The position numbers were made by a program, and so were the translations under genes. Below the pieces are notes generated by a model. That model saw only the letters and a list, made by a program, of their open reading frames with translations. It was not told where the DNA came from and made no database searches. Positions 36,749 through 45,708 of a stretch of DNA of 64,000 bases are shown here, piece after piece (position 1 is the stretch's first letter; each line of letters starts with the position of its first letter). Source of the DNA: SZUA-35 sp963781035 (lineage in GTDB: Bacteria > Actinomycetota > Acidimicrobiia > Acidimicrobiales > SZUA-35); assembly GCA_963781035.1 (NCBI GenBank), contig CAWAEN010000015.1, positions 405,042 through 469,041 of the forward strand, written 5' to 3'.

Positions 36749-37665
36749 ATGCCCCTCCAGCTGGACCTTCGTCACTACGAGACGATCGTGGCCATCGTCG
36801 AGCATGGCACCATGACGGCCGCCGCCCGGGATCTGCATTCGACCCAGTCCACGTTGAGCCACCGCCTCGCCGAGGCCGAACGCCGACTCGGTGTCCGACT
36901 CTTCGACCGGGGACGAAGTCGCCGCCTCACACCCACTCGCGCCGGCCTCGCCACCCATCAGGCAGCGTCACGAGCACTCGATGAACTCGGGCGGAACGAA
37001 CGGGTGCTCCTGTCGGATCGTTCCGAGATCACCTCGCTCGTTCGCATCGGCGTGGGCAGCTACGACTGCTTCCACTGGTATCCCGCAGTTCTTGTCCGCC
37101 TCCCGTCGTTCGACATCCTCACATCGAAATCGAGTTGGTGATCGTCGGCGACACCCCGGCCGATGCCATCGCCGCCGGCAACGTCGACCTCGTCATTGCC
37201 CCCGGCACTCCGGGCGGACTGGTCGAGCTCGCCGCGGCCCATGACGACCAGCTCGTCCTGATCGTCAGCCCTGACCACGCACTCGCCGGTAGAGAGAGCA
37301 TCGAACCGGCCGACCTCGTGGACCAGCCGTACCTCACCTACAACTCGGCACCGACCCCTGGATTCGAATACGACCGATTCATTCGCACCGGAGACGACTA
37401 CCCGCGAACGGTGACCGTGATCCCCCAGACCAGCGCCATCACCGAGATGGTCGCCGCCGGTGCCGGCGTGAGCATCCTCAGCCGGTGGGCACTCGAACCG
37501 GCGATCGACACCGGACGAGTCGTGGCCATCCGCTGCGGCCCAGACGGACTCCCGCTGCAGTGGAACGTGGCCATGGGCGCCAGTGGAGCGACAGACGACT
37601 CGACGGTGCTGGTATCCGCCCATCTGGTCGACCATCTCAGACGCACCCCGGCCGACCGAGCGTGA
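36749..37665 (+). CDS. LysR-family regulator, MetR-like (one frameshift)
   Basis: A roughly 305-aa regulator. The winged helix (residues 1-65) reads LDLRHYETIVAIVEHGTMTAAARDLHSTQSTLSHRLAEAE. A shift near 37108 separates it from the effector domain; reading through gives HPHIEIELVIVGDTPADAIA and then a typical LysR substrate domain (DLVIAPGT, QLVLIVSPDHALAG, MVAAGAGVSIL). The block TLSHRLAEAERRLG and the CFHWYPAVL segment resemble MetR, which senses homocysteine. It is divergent from the oxygenase/DddP-like operon and is its likely regulator. Confidence 0.78.
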
Positions 37666-37678
37666 CCGCTCGAGCGGT
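37665..37678 (+). terminator. Perfect palindrome after LysR gene
   Basis: ACCGCTCGAGCGGT, a perfect 14-bp palindrome right at the LysR stop; a wider GAGACCG/CGGTCTC pair follows (37679-37708). It is a possible transcription end before the USP-ATPase operon. Confidence 0.35.
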
Positions 37679-37727
37679 GAGACCGGAGGCCTCCCGATCG
37701 TTCGGTCTCCGGTGCCGATCTGAGTCG

Positions 37728-37747
37728 GTGATGGCCTTTGTCCTCTG
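37728..37747. promoter_or_regulatory. Candidate DosR-type box
   Basis: GTGATGGC CTTT GTCCTCTG, ending 33 bp before the USP start. The right half GTCCTC and the spacing fit the boxes of the left-hand island; the left half is weaker. Confidence 0.33.
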
Positions 37748-37780
37748 TGCGCTCTGGACGGCGGCGACGACGATGGACAC

Positions 37781-38692
37781 ATGAACTCGGAGTTCCGACC
37801 GGAGAGCACACGTGCGTCGGTCCGTTCGATCGTGGTGGGCGTCGACGGATCCGCTGCGGCGGCGTCCGCGCTGGCATGGGCTCAACAGCTCCTCGAGGAC
37901 CCGGACGGAGTTGTGCATGCAGTCAACGTCGTCGACTCGGTCGGCGCCGTCGACGAACAATCCAGGCGACTCGAGAGCGAGTGGGCTGCGTCGACTGCGG
38001 GCCGGTTGAACTGTCGTGTCGTGGTGGGCGATGAAGCCTCGGCACTCCTGGCCCACGCCGACGAGGTCGACGCCGATCTCATCCTGATCGGCACTCACGA
38101 TCGATCACGGATCGGACCCCGGACGTTGGGGCGCCTGACATCGGCCTTGATTCATCAGACGGATCGCCCGCTCGGCGTCGTCCCCGAGGGTCAGGCCCCG
38201 ATGTTGGATTCGTCCAGCACGATTCTGGTCGCGGTCAGTCATGGGCGAGCCTCGGCCTCGGCTCTCGAGTGGGCGACCGGTCTCGCCGTGGCCCACTCGG
38301 CGCGCCTGAGCCTGTTCACTGCCGTTGCGAACCGTCCGGTCTTCCGACCGGATCGGTTGCTCGATGTGTTGGCCTACTACGTCGATCCCGGTCTGATCCG
38401 ACAGTGGGCCCTCGAAGATCTCGACGAGTTCGCAGAACGAATGCAGACATCGACCGCGCAAGAGCTCGACATCACCACCGCAGCCCGCTTCGGGGCAGCG
38501 GGTTCACGCACCATCGAGCAGAGCCACGAAGCTGACCTCGTGGTGACCGATCTGCGGCGGGACGGCGGATGGCTCGGACAAGCCGTCCCCCTCGCTGTCC
38601 GCTATGCGCTGACCCATGCGCCCTGCCCCGTCGTGCTCGTTCCCGACGAGCCGGTCGACAACAGCCCACGGGATACAACCGGATCGCAATGA
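37781..38692 (+). CDS. Tandem-domain universal stress protein
   Basis: A 303-aa protein with two Usp domains. Domain 1 has VRSIVVGVDGSAAAASALAWA and LILIGTHDRSRIGPRTLGRLTSALI, and ends RPLGVVPE. Domain 2 has TILVAVSHGRASASALEWATGL and LVVTDLRRDGGWLGQAVPLAVRYAL, ending CPVVLVPDEP. The ATP loop of domain 1 is degenerate (GTHDRSRIG) and that of domain 2 is lost. The stop overlaps the ATPase start (ATGA), so this USP is translationally coupled to a cation pump. Confidence 0.86.
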   Translation: MNSEFRPESTRASVRSIVVGVDGSAAAASALAWAQQLLEDPDGVVHAVNVVDSVGAVDEQSRRLESEWAASTAGRLNCRVVVGDEASALLAHADEVDADLILIGTHDRSRIGPRTLGRLTSALIHQTDRPLGVVPEGQAPMLDSSSTILVAVSHGRASASALEWATGLAVAHSARLSLFTAVANRPVFRPDRLLDVLAYYVDPGLIRQWALEDLDEFAERMQTSTAQELDITTAARFGAAGSRTIEQSHEADLVVTDLRRDGGWLGQAVPLAVRYALTHAPCPVVLVPDEPVDNSPRDTTGSQ

Positions 38693-41130
38693 CGGGGCGC
38701 TCACCCACCCAGACGCTGCCGCTCGGCCTTTCGTCGCACGATGTCGAACAACGGCGCGCCGACGGCAGCGTCAACGTCGTTCCGGACCGAACATCGCGAA
38801 CCTACGCCGACATCATTCGTGGGAACCTCTTCACCCGCTTCAATGCGATCATCGCGGTACTCGGCGGTGTGATCGCGGTCGTGGGCGATCCGGTCGACGG
38901 GCTCTTCATTCTCGTCATGCTGGTGAACCTCTTCATCGGTATCGCCCAAGAGACCCGGGCGAAACGCACGCTCGATCGACTGACGGTCCTCATCGCACCA
39001 ACGATCGTTGCCGTCCGCGACGGAAGGGAGGCTGAGGTGCGACCCTCGTCCCTCGTCATCGACGATGTCATCCGGCTCCGGCCGGGCGATCAGGTCCCGG
39101 TCGATGCCGTTGTGATCAGCGCGGACGGGCTCGAGGTCGATGAATCGGCGCTCACCGGCGAATCCGATCCGGTCCCGAAAACAGACGGCCAAGAGGTGCT
39201 GTCAGGCAGCGCAGTCCTCGCCGGATCTGCCTGTGTACGAGCAATACGAGTCGGGACCGATGCGTGGATCCACCGACTGGTGAGCCAGGCAAAGGAGTAC
39301 GTGCTCACGACCTCCGAGCTCCGGTCGGGTGTCGACCGGATCCTGCGAATGGTGACCTGGCTGATCGCGCCACTCAGTGTCCTCCTCCTCTGGAGCCAGC
39401 TCCGAGCCGACGACAGCGCGAGCGATGCCCTCGTGTCAGCCGTCGCCGGAGTCGTCGGTCTGGTTCCTCAGGGCCTGGTGCTGTTGGTGAGCATGGCCAT
39501 GGCCGTGGCCATCGTTCGCCTCGCACGCGATCACGTCGTCGTTCAGGAGCTCCATGCCGTCGAAGGTCTGGCCCGCATCGACACGCTGTGCGTCGACAAG
39601 ACGGGCACCCTCACCACGGGCCATTTCGAGCTCGAGGAAGTGATCGTCTGCTCCCCCGATTCCGGCCCCGAGTCTCTCGACGTCGCCCTGAGCGCACTGG
39701 TTGCGGCCGAGACAAGTCCGACAGCATCGACGAGAGTCCTGGCGGCAGCGCTCCCCGCCTCTCCTTCTTGGGGCGTGATCACCCACCAGCCATTCTCGTC
39801 GGCGAGAAAGTGGAGCGGTACCACCTTCGTCGGCCACGGGACGTGGCTCCTCGGAGCGCCAGACGTACTCCTCGATGCCACCTGCGACTCGCACGATGCG
39901 GTCAGACGCCGAGTCGCTGAGCTCACGAAACGGGCCAAGCGGGTGTTGCTCGTCGCATGGTCAGCCGAACAGCTGGAGCCCGTGAGCGTCGAAGTAGCGC
40001 GTGACGGCATGGCTCTCCCAACCCGCCTCGAACCAATCGGCCTCGTGGTCCTGTCCGAGCAGCTCCGACCCGATGCAGCTGCGATCGTCGACTATTTCGT
40101 TCGCCAACACGTGACGTTGAAGATCATCTCCGGCGACAGTACGGCCACTGTCGCCGCAGTCGCTGATCGGCTCGGTGTCCCGGAAGCGAACCATGCCGTC
40201 GATCTCCGCCACGTCGATCCCGACGACTACGACGACGTTTCGGAACATGCCACCGTCTTTGGTCGGGTGCAGCCAGAACAGAAGCGGGCCCTCGTCGCCT
40301 CACTCCAACGGCAGGGCCACAACGTTGCGATGACGGGAGACGGTGTGAACGACATACCGGCGCTGAAGTTGGCCGACATCGGTATTGCCATGGACACCGC
40401 CACATCGGCCACGAAGTCCGTGGCCCAGCTGGTCCTGCTGGACGGACGTTTCGATCGTCTTCCGAACGTCGTTGCCGAGGGTCGGCGTGTCGTGGCGAAC
40501 ATGGAGCGCGTGTCCTCCTTGTTCGTGACCAAGACGGTCTACGCCGCCGTCTTCGCTCTCGCCGTTGGTGTTTCCGGATCGCTGTTCCCATTTCTCCCGC
40601 GTCACATGAGTCTCGTGTCGACCTTCACGATCGGGGTCCCTGCGTTCCTGCTCAGCTTCCGCCATGCCGATCGGCCATGCCGACCCGGGTACCTCCGTCG
40701 AGTCGTCAACTTCGCTCTCCCCGCTGGATTGGCCGTCGCCGCGATGACCCTCGCCACCTACTGGTTCGCCCAGTCGGCTGCCGTTTCGGCGTCGCTCGAC
40801 GAAGCTCGAACCCTCGCAACCCTCGCCCTCACAACGGCCGCCTTCTGGGTGCTCTACCGTCTGATCATCCCCGCTGATCGCTACGACATCGTGCTGCTCA
40901 TCGGCCTCGCGGCCGGATTCGCCGGAATGGTTGGTTTCCCGCCGACTCGCGATGTTCTGGCGTTGGACTGGCCGCCCGTGATCGGCTTCGGAGCGACGGC
41001 AGCCATCGTGTTCGGCAGCCTCTTGGCTCTCCAGGCGGGGCTGCGCTGGATCGATCTCCCGGACTGGGCGTGGACGAAGCCACCAACTCGAGCCGAGGAG
41101 CGAACTGCGGCACTCAACCCTCAGAAGTGA
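38689..41130 (+). CDS. ctpE: P-type ATPase, CtpE-like
   Basis: An 813-aa P-type pump with no frameshift. The short N-terminus leads to M1-M2 (NAIIAVLGGVIAVVG, FILVMLVNLFIGIAQE), actuator DESALTGESDPV, M4 GVVGLVPQGLVLLVSMAMAV (PQGL rather than PEGL), phosphorylation site CVDKTGTLTTG, ATP-binding region, hinge MTGDGVNDIPALKLADIGIAM and M5-M10. The PQGL form and short N-terminus match mycobacterial CtpE, reported as a Ca2+ uptake pump. The ATGA overlap with the USP gene suggests the USP may regulate it. Confidence 0.85.
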   Translation: MTGRSPTQTLPLGLSSHDVEQRRADGSVNVVPDRTSRTYADIIRGNLFTRFNAIIAVLGGVIAVVGDPVDGLFILVMLVNLFIGIAQETRAKRTLDRLTVLIAPTIVAVRDGREAEVRPSSLVIDDVIRLRPGDQVPVDAVVISADGLEVDESALTGESDPVPKTDGQEVLSGSAVLAGSACVRAIRVGTDAWIHRLVSQAKEYVLTTSELRSGVDRILRMVTWLIAPLSVLLLWSQLRADDSASDALVSAVAGVVGLVPQGLVLLVSMAMAVAIVRLARDHVVVQELHAVEGLARIDTLCVDKTGTLTTGHFELEEVIVCSPDSGPESLDVALSALVAAETSPTASTRVLAAALPASPSWGVITHQPFSSARKWSGTTFVGHGTWLLGAPDVLLDATCDSHDAVRRRVAELTKRAKRVLLVAWSAEQLEPVSVEVARDGMALPTRLEPIGLVVLSEQLRPDAAAIVDYFVRQHVTLKIISGDSTATVAAVADRLGVPEANHAVDLRHVDPDDYDDVSEHATVFGRVQPEQKRALVASLQRQGHNVAMTGDGVNDIPALKLADIGIAMDTATSATKSVAQLVLLDGRFDRLPNVVAEGRRVVANMERVSSLFVTKTVYAAVFALAVGVSGSLFPFLPRHMSLVSTFTIGVPAFLLSFRHADRPCRPGYLRRVVNFALPAGLAVAAMTLATYWFAQSAAVSASLDEARTLATLALTTAAFWVLYRLIIPADRYDIVLLIGLAAGFAGMVGFPPTRDVLALDWPPVIGFGATAAIVFGSLLALQAGLRWIDLPDWAWTKPPTRAEERTAALNPQK

Positions 41131-41160
41131 GGGTCAGATGCCGCAGAACGGTGGGGGGTT

Positions 41161-41248
41161 TGGCGGAGGAGGTGGGATTCGAACCCACGGAAGGTCTCCC
41201 TTCACACGCTTTCCAAGCGTGCCGATTCGGCCGCTCTCGCACTCCTCC
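41161..41248 (-). tRNA. tRNA-Ser(GGA)
   Basis: The reverse strand gives acceptor stem GGAGGAG/CTCCTCC with encoded GCCA end, anticodon loop CTTGGAAAG (anticodon GGA, for UCC/UCU), a class II variable arm and a GGTTCGAATCC T-loop. It ends 31 bp from the ctpE stop. Confidence 0.94.
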
Positions 41249-41299
41249 AATTGTGTCGCCGCGAGTTGCCTCGGCAGCGAATTCGATAGGGTATCGCCC

Positions 41300-41439
41300 A
41301 GCGCCTGTTCTGGCAGGTGGCGGTCGGACCCTGTGCGACTGAAGTCCGTGAACCGAGTCAGGGCCGGAAGGCAGCAGCTCTCAGCGGAACCTTCGGTGCG
41401 CCGCAGATCGTCTGGCCGCCACTTGCGAGGACAGGCGCT
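41300..41439 (+). ncRNA. ffs: Signal recognition particle RNA (bacterial small type)
   Basis: The conserved domain IV loop GTCAGGGCCGGAAGGCAGCAGC with GGAACC following is unmistakable. AGCGCCTGT (41300-41308) pairs perfectly with ACAGGCGCT (41431-41439), and CAGGTGGCGG pairs with CCGCCACTTG inside, closing one long hairpin. CGCCGTTTTCT follows as a terminator-like tract. Position just upstream of dnaX is common in actinobacteria. The 5' and 3' ends are set from pairing and may be off by some bases. Confidence 0.9.
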
Positions 41440-41469
41440 CGCCGTTTTCTCCACCAGTAGGATCGCCCC

Positions 41470-43287
41470 GTGGCCCAACAGTCCCTCTACCGTCGGTATC
41501 GCTCACAGAACTTCGCCGAGATCCTGGGGCAGGAGCACGTCACCACGGCGTTGAAGAACGCCATCGCCGAGGGAAGAAACGGCCACGCCTACCTCTTCAG
41601 CGGCCCTCGCGGGACCGGCAAGACCAGCACCGCCCGGGTCCTGGCCAAGGCGCTCAACTGCGAGAATCTCGACGGCGGTGAACCGTGTGGCACGTGTGCG
41701 AGCTGCCTCGACATCGAGCGCGGCAAGTCGTTCGATCTCCACGAACTCGACGCCGCCAGCAACAACAAGGTCGACGACATTCGCGAACTCATCGCAAAGG
41801 TGGCGCTGGGATCCCCCGGCCGGACCAAGGTCTACATCCTCGATGAGGTCCACATGCTCTCGGCCGGCGCCGAGAACGCCCTGCTGAAGACGCTCGAGGA
41901 GCCGCCGGAGCACGTCGTCTTCGTCCTCGCCACCACCGAACCACACAAGGTCGTCGAGACCATCCGGAGCCGGACCCAGCACTACGAGTTCTCCTTGTTG
42001 CCCGCAGCCGTGCTGGACCAGCACGTTCGCCACGTCATCGCCGACGCCGGCCTCGACGTCGACGAAGCCGGGGTCGAATACGCCATTCGTCGGGGCGGTG
42101 GTTCGGCCCGCGACACCCTGTCGGCCCTCGATCTCGTCGCCGCTGCCGGCGGCGTCCCAGAAGGCTCCGATGCCGGCCGCACGATCGCCCTCGCCATCGG
42201 CGCCGGTGATGCAGCTGCCACGGTCAGCGCCGTGCAACATGCGATCAGCACCGGGCGCGAACCACGCACCATCGGTGAGGCCACCCTGACCGTGCTGCGC
42301 AACGGCTTCCTCGCCGCGATGGGAGCGCCACAGACACAGCTCAGCGAAGCAGACCAAGCCGAGGCCGCCGACGTGGCCGCCGCGCTCGGCGCAGCCACCA
42401 TCACACGGTCGCTCGAGGTTCTCGGCCAGGCCCTCGTCGAGATGCGCCAGGCAGCCGACCCGCGCGTGCCACTCGAGGTGGCACTGCTCCGCCTGGCTCG
42501 GCGCGAAGGCAACGACACCGCAGCCCTCATCCAGCGCATCGAATCACTCGAACAACTCGTGGCTCAGCTCGCGAACGGCGCCCCGGTCACGGTCGCTCCA
42601 GCCCCGGTACCGGCCGACGTGTCTGCCCCTGCCGTCGCTCCACCTCCGCCCGAACCTCCGCCCGCTACCGAACATCCGGCGCCGGCTGCGAAGGTTCCAT
42701 CCCCCGCTCCTTCCCCGGCAGCAACGCCTCCCCCCTCGTCGCCGCAACGGTCCGCTCCGGCCGCTCCTCCTGCGCCGCCCCGCCCTGCCCCAGCGCCGGC
42801 CGCAGCCCCCACCGAGGTGGCCCAGAGCACCCCGTTGGCCGAAGGCGGCACCGTCACGCTCGAGCAACTCACCGCGGCCTTCGACGGAGGGCTGCTCGAC
42901 GACCTCGAACAGAAGGTGCGCACCCGCTTCCGCAGCGGTGGACGGTTCCTCGATCTCAACGGCGACATCGCCATCTTCGGCGTCAACAACTCTCACTACC
43001 AGCCTCGCGTCGAAGAAGTGAAGGCGGACGTCGAGCGTGCCATCCAGACCATGTTCGGCGCATCGGTCCGCATCGAGGTCGTCGTTGATGGCGACCCCAC
43101 TCCCCCACCCGGCAGCCGCAGCACGGCTGCCGACCCACCGTCAACGCCGGCGGATCCCGACGCCGAGGTCGCCGAGGTCGGCGACGTCGCCGAGCTCGCC
43201 GATGCATCCGACATCGCAGCCAGCGGAGTCGAACGAATCACGCAAGCCTTCCCTGGCGCCACTGTCGTGCCACCACCCAACAACTAG
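41470..43287 (+). CDS. dnaX: DNA polymerase III subunits gamma and tau
   Basis: A 605-aa clamp-loader ATPase. Walker A is FSGPRGTGKTSTARVLA, the zinc module CGTCASC with an earlier Cys follows, then Walker B VYILDEVHML and SRC-equivalent VETIRSRTQHYEF sensor 1 region. A proline/alanine-rich linker (about 375-465) leads to the tau-like C-terminal domain. GTG 41470 is the start. I see no A-rich slippery site for a programmed shift. It begins a gene set dnaX-ybaB-recR with spacings of 8 and -4 bp. Confidence 0.93.
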   Translation: MAQQSLYRRYRSQNFAEILGQEHVTTALKNAIAEGRNGHAYLFSGPRGTGKTSTARVLAKALNCENLDGGEPCGTCASCLDIERGKSFDLHELDAASNNKVDDIRELIAKVALGSPGRTKVYILDEVHMLSAGAENALLKTLEEPPEHVVFVLATTEPHKVVETIRSRTQHYEFSLLPAAVLDQHVRHVIADAGLDVDEAGVEYAIRRGGGSARDTLSALDLVAAAGGVPEGSDAGRTIALAIGAGDAAATVSAVQHAISTGREPRTIGEATLTVLRNGFLAAMGAPQTQLSEADQAEAADVAAALGAATITRSLEVLGQALVEMRQAADPRVPLEVALLRLARREGNDTAALIQRIESLEQLVAQLANGAPVTVAPAPVPADVSAPAVAPPPPEPPPATEHPAPAAKVPSPAPSPAATPPPSSPQRSAPAAPPAPPRPAPAPAAAPTEVAQSTPLAEGGTVTLEQLTAAFDGGLLDDLEQKVRTRFRSGGRFLDLNGDIAIFGVNNSHYQPRVEEVKADVERAIQTMFGASVRIEVVVDGDPTPPPGSRSTAADPPSTPADPDAEVAEVGDVAELADASDIAASGVERITQAFPGATVVPPPNN

Positions 43288-43295
43288 GAGTTGAC

Positions 43296-43637
43296 ATGTC
43301 AGATCAAGGTGGCTTCGACCTCGGCGGCTTGTTCGAGCAAGCCCAGGCGATGCAACAACAGATGGCCGAAGCTCAAGAGGCCCAAGCCAAGATGGTCGTC
43401 GAGGGATCATCGGGCGGCGGCATGGTCGCCATCGAGATGACCGGTGCGGGCCAGTTCAAGTCGGTGTCGATCAAGCCGGACGCGATCAGCGACGGCGACG
43501 TCGAGATGCTCGAGGACCTCGTCCTCGCCGCACTGCGCGACGCCGCCGCGAAGGTCCTGGAGATCCAACAGGAGTCGATGGGCGACTTCCAGATGCCCGA
43601 CATCGGTGGACTCGGCGGCCTCCTCGGAGGATCGTGA
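43296..43637 (+). CDS. ybaB: YbaB/EbfC nucleoid-associated protein
   Basis: A 113-aa protein. The N-terminal helix LFEQAQAMQQQMAEAQEAQ and the strand MVAIEMTGAGQFKSVSIKP, then MLEDLVLAALRDAAAKV, are the YbaB/EbfC fold that binds DNA as a dimer. ATG 43296 has AGGAG upstream. It lies between dnaX and recR as in most bacteria and overlaps recR by 4 bp. Confidence 0.93.
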   Translation: MSDQGGFDLGGLFEQAQAMQQQMAEAQEAQAKMVVEGSSGGGMVAIEMTGAGQFKSVSIKPDAISDGDVEMLEDLVLAALRDAAAKVLEIQQESMGDFQMPDIGGLGGLLGGS

Positions 43638-44239
43638 GCGCCTACGCCAAGCCGCTCGAGATCCTGATCGATGAGCTCGGCCGACTTCCGGGAATCGGCC
43701 CGAAGTCGGCCCAGCGCATCGCCTTCCACATGCTGAAGGTCGACCGAGTCGACGCCCAACGTCTGGCCGACGCCATCATCGCCCTCAAGGACAAGCTCGC
43801 GTTCTGCGAGACCTGCTTCAACGTGGCCGAGGGGTCGACCTGCGGCATCTGCACCGACCCCCGCCGCGACCAACACGTGCTGTGCGTGGTCGAGGAACCC
43901 AAGGACATCGCCGCAATCGAGAAGACGGGCGCGTTCAAGGGTCGGTACCACGTTCTCATGGGCGCCATCGATCCGTTGAACGGCATCGGTCCAGAACAGC
44001 TCAAGATCCGCGAGTTGGCGCTCCGCATCGCCGGCGATGAGATCACCGAAGTGATTCTGTGCACCAACCCGAATCTCGAGGGCGAAACAACGGCTGCCTA
44101 CATCGCAGCGAAGGTGCTGAAACCGTTCGAGGTCACGGTGACCCAGCTGGCCAGCGGGCTTCCGGTCGGCGGCGACCTGGAATACGCAGACGAGCTGACA
44201 CTCGGACGGGCCCTCGAAGGGCGTCAAGCGCTGCGCTGA
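43634..44239 (+). CDS. recR: Recombination mediator RecR
   Basis: A 201-aa protein: HhH motif LGRLPGIGPKSAQRIAFHML, zinc finger CETCFNVAEGSTCGIC, and Toprim domain HVLCVVEEPKDIAAIEKTG with VILCTNPNLEGETTAAYI. It acts with RecF and RecO to load RecA on gaps. GTG 43634 overlaps the ybaB stop. A strong hairpin follows the stop by 8 bp. Confidence 0.95.
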   Translation: MSAYAKPLEILIDELGRLPGIGPKSAQRIAFHMLKVDRVDAQRLADAIIALKDKLAFCETCFNVAEGSTCGICTDPRRDQHVLCVVEEPKDIAAIEKTGAFKGRYHVLMGAIDPLNGIGPEQLKIRELALRIAGDEITEVILCTNPNLEGETTAAYIAAKVLKPFEVTVTQLASGLPVGGDLEYADELTLGRALEGRQALR

Positions 44240-44247
44240 GAAAACCA

Positions 44248-44288
44248 CGTCGTCCGAGTCGGCGGAGGGAGTGCCGACTCGGACGACG
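44248..44288 (+). terminator. Strong hairpin after recR
   Basis: CGTCGTCCGAGTCGGC and GCCGACTCGGACGACG form a perfect 16-bp stem with a 9-nt loop, 8 bp after the recR stop. No T-run follows. It should end the dnaX operon. Confidence 0.75.
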
Positions 44289-44367
44289 AGGGAGAAGCAA
44301 CACGTTGCGGTGCCCTGTTGACCGTGGCGCGGGCGGATGGTTGAACGACCAACCGAACACCGCAACA

Positions 44368-44391
44368 TGTTGTTACGAATACGTTACAACA
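44368..44391. other. Imperfect inverted repeat in AT-rich spacer
   Basis: TGTTGTTACG and CGTTACAACA around AATA (one central mismatch per arm) in the 217-bp space between the convergent recR and thiolase genes. It may be the thiolase terminator; nothing else is seen in this spacer. Confidence 0.35.
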
Positions 44392-44456
44392 GTGACGAAA
44401 GCATGACAACTATTTCTTTTCGACACAATCCAAAAGGGTGTGATCCGGGGCAGCAA

Positions 44457-45641
44457 TCAGCGAACGAGCCCGAGCAGCAGCGCGTCACCCTGACCACCGC
44501 CGCCACACAACGCCGCAGCTCCGACGGCGACATCACGGCGCCGCATCTCGTGCAGGAGCGTCAGCGCCAAGCGGTTGCCGGACGCTCCGATCGGATGACC
44601 GAGTGCGATCGCACCACCGTTGACGTTCACGACGTCATCGTCGATTCCGAGGTCGGTCATGCTGGCCAATGCCACCGCGGCGAAGGCCTCGTTGATCTCG
44701 AACAGGCCGATGTCGCCAAAGGCGACATCGGCCCGCGAGATCGCATCGCTGATCGCCCGTGACGGTTGCGTCAGCAGTGACGCATCCGGGCCGGCGACCT
44801 GGCCGTAACCCAGCACCTCCCCGAGCGGTGTGACGCCGAGCTGTTCGGCTCGCTCCTTGCTCATCATGACCACGGCGGACGCACCGTCTGAGATCTGCGA
44901 CGCATTACCGGCGGTGATGTTGCCCGAGGCGTCGAACGCAGGACGCAAGGCACCGAGTGAGGCCGACGTGGTCTCGGGTCGTACCCCTTCGTCACGGTCG
45001 ACCAGAATCGGATCACCCCGCCGTTGCGGAACGGCCACGGCAACCATCTCGGCGTCGAAACGGCCGTCCTTCTGCGCTGCGGCCGCCCGTTCGTGGGACT
45101 GCGCCGAAAAGGCATCTTGGGGCTCGCGGGCCAGACCCGCCGATGCCGCATACTTCTCCGTGCCCGCACCCATGGCACATGCATCGAAGGCGCAGAACAG
45201 ACCGTCGTACATCATCGAGTCGACGACCGTCTTGTCGCCGGCTCGATATCCGGCCCTGGCGCCGGGCAGCAGATACGGGGCATTCGTCATCGATTCCATG
45301 CCACCGGCCACGACCACACTGGCCTGACCGGTCTGGATCAGCATGTCGGCGATCTGGATGGCATTCAGGCCCGAGAGACACACCTTGTTGATGGTCGTGG
45401 CGGCCACCGTCATCGGAATGCCGGCATTGACGGCGGCCTGACGGGCGGTGATCTGCCCGGCCCCGGCCTGGAGCACGTGACCCATCACGACATAGTCCAC
45501 ATCGTCGGGACCAATCGACGAACGCTCGAGCGCCGCAGCGATGGCGAATCCGCCGAGATCGGTCGCGGCGAGACCGGCGTAGGCCCCGCTCAGCTTTCCG
45601 ATCGGGGTGCGGGCCCCGCCGATGAGATAGGAACCGGGCAT
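44457..45641 (-). CDS. Acetyl-CoA acetyltransferase (thiolase)
   Basis: A 394-aa thiolase. The acyl Cys is in TTINKVCLSGLNAIQIA, with GGMESMTNAPYLL, the later NVNGGAIALGHPIGASG (catalytic His) and the C-terminal ALCGGGGQGDALLL (second catalytic Cys). It joins two acetyl-CoA to acetoacetyl-CoA or runs in reverse. This is the first step toward crotonyl-CoA, the substrate of the ccr gene 2 kb away, though the two lie on opposite strands. Confidence 0.9.
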   Translation of the reverse strand: MPGSYLIGGARTPIGKLSGAYAGLAATDLGGFAIAAALERSSIGPDDVDYVVMGHVLQAGAGQITARQAAVNAGIPMTVAATTINKVCLSGLNAIQIADMLIQTGQASVVVAGGMESMTNAPYLLPGARAGYRAGDKTVVDSMMYDGLFCAFDACAMGAGTEKYAASAGLAREPQDAFSAQSHERAAAAQKDGRFDAEMVAVAVPQRRGDPILVDRDEGVRPETTSASLGALRPAFDASGNITAGNASQISDGASAVVMMSKERAEQLGVTPLGEVLGYGQVAGPDASLLTQPSRAISDAISRADVAFGDIGLFEINEAFAAVALASMTDLGIDDDVVNVNGGAIALGHPIGASGNRLALTLLHEMRRRDVAVGAAALCGGGGQGDALLLGLVR

Positions 45642-45708
45642 GGTGTGACCTCCAGAGCAGACTCCTCAGAGTCTGCCGCACACGAGGCGACGGCGCCCGC
45701 CCGAGTGG

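Noticed and set aside
41470..43287. Programmed dnaX frameshift giving gamma and tau
   Set aside because: No A-rich slippery heptamer with a following hairpin is visible, and the full tau-length frame is open.
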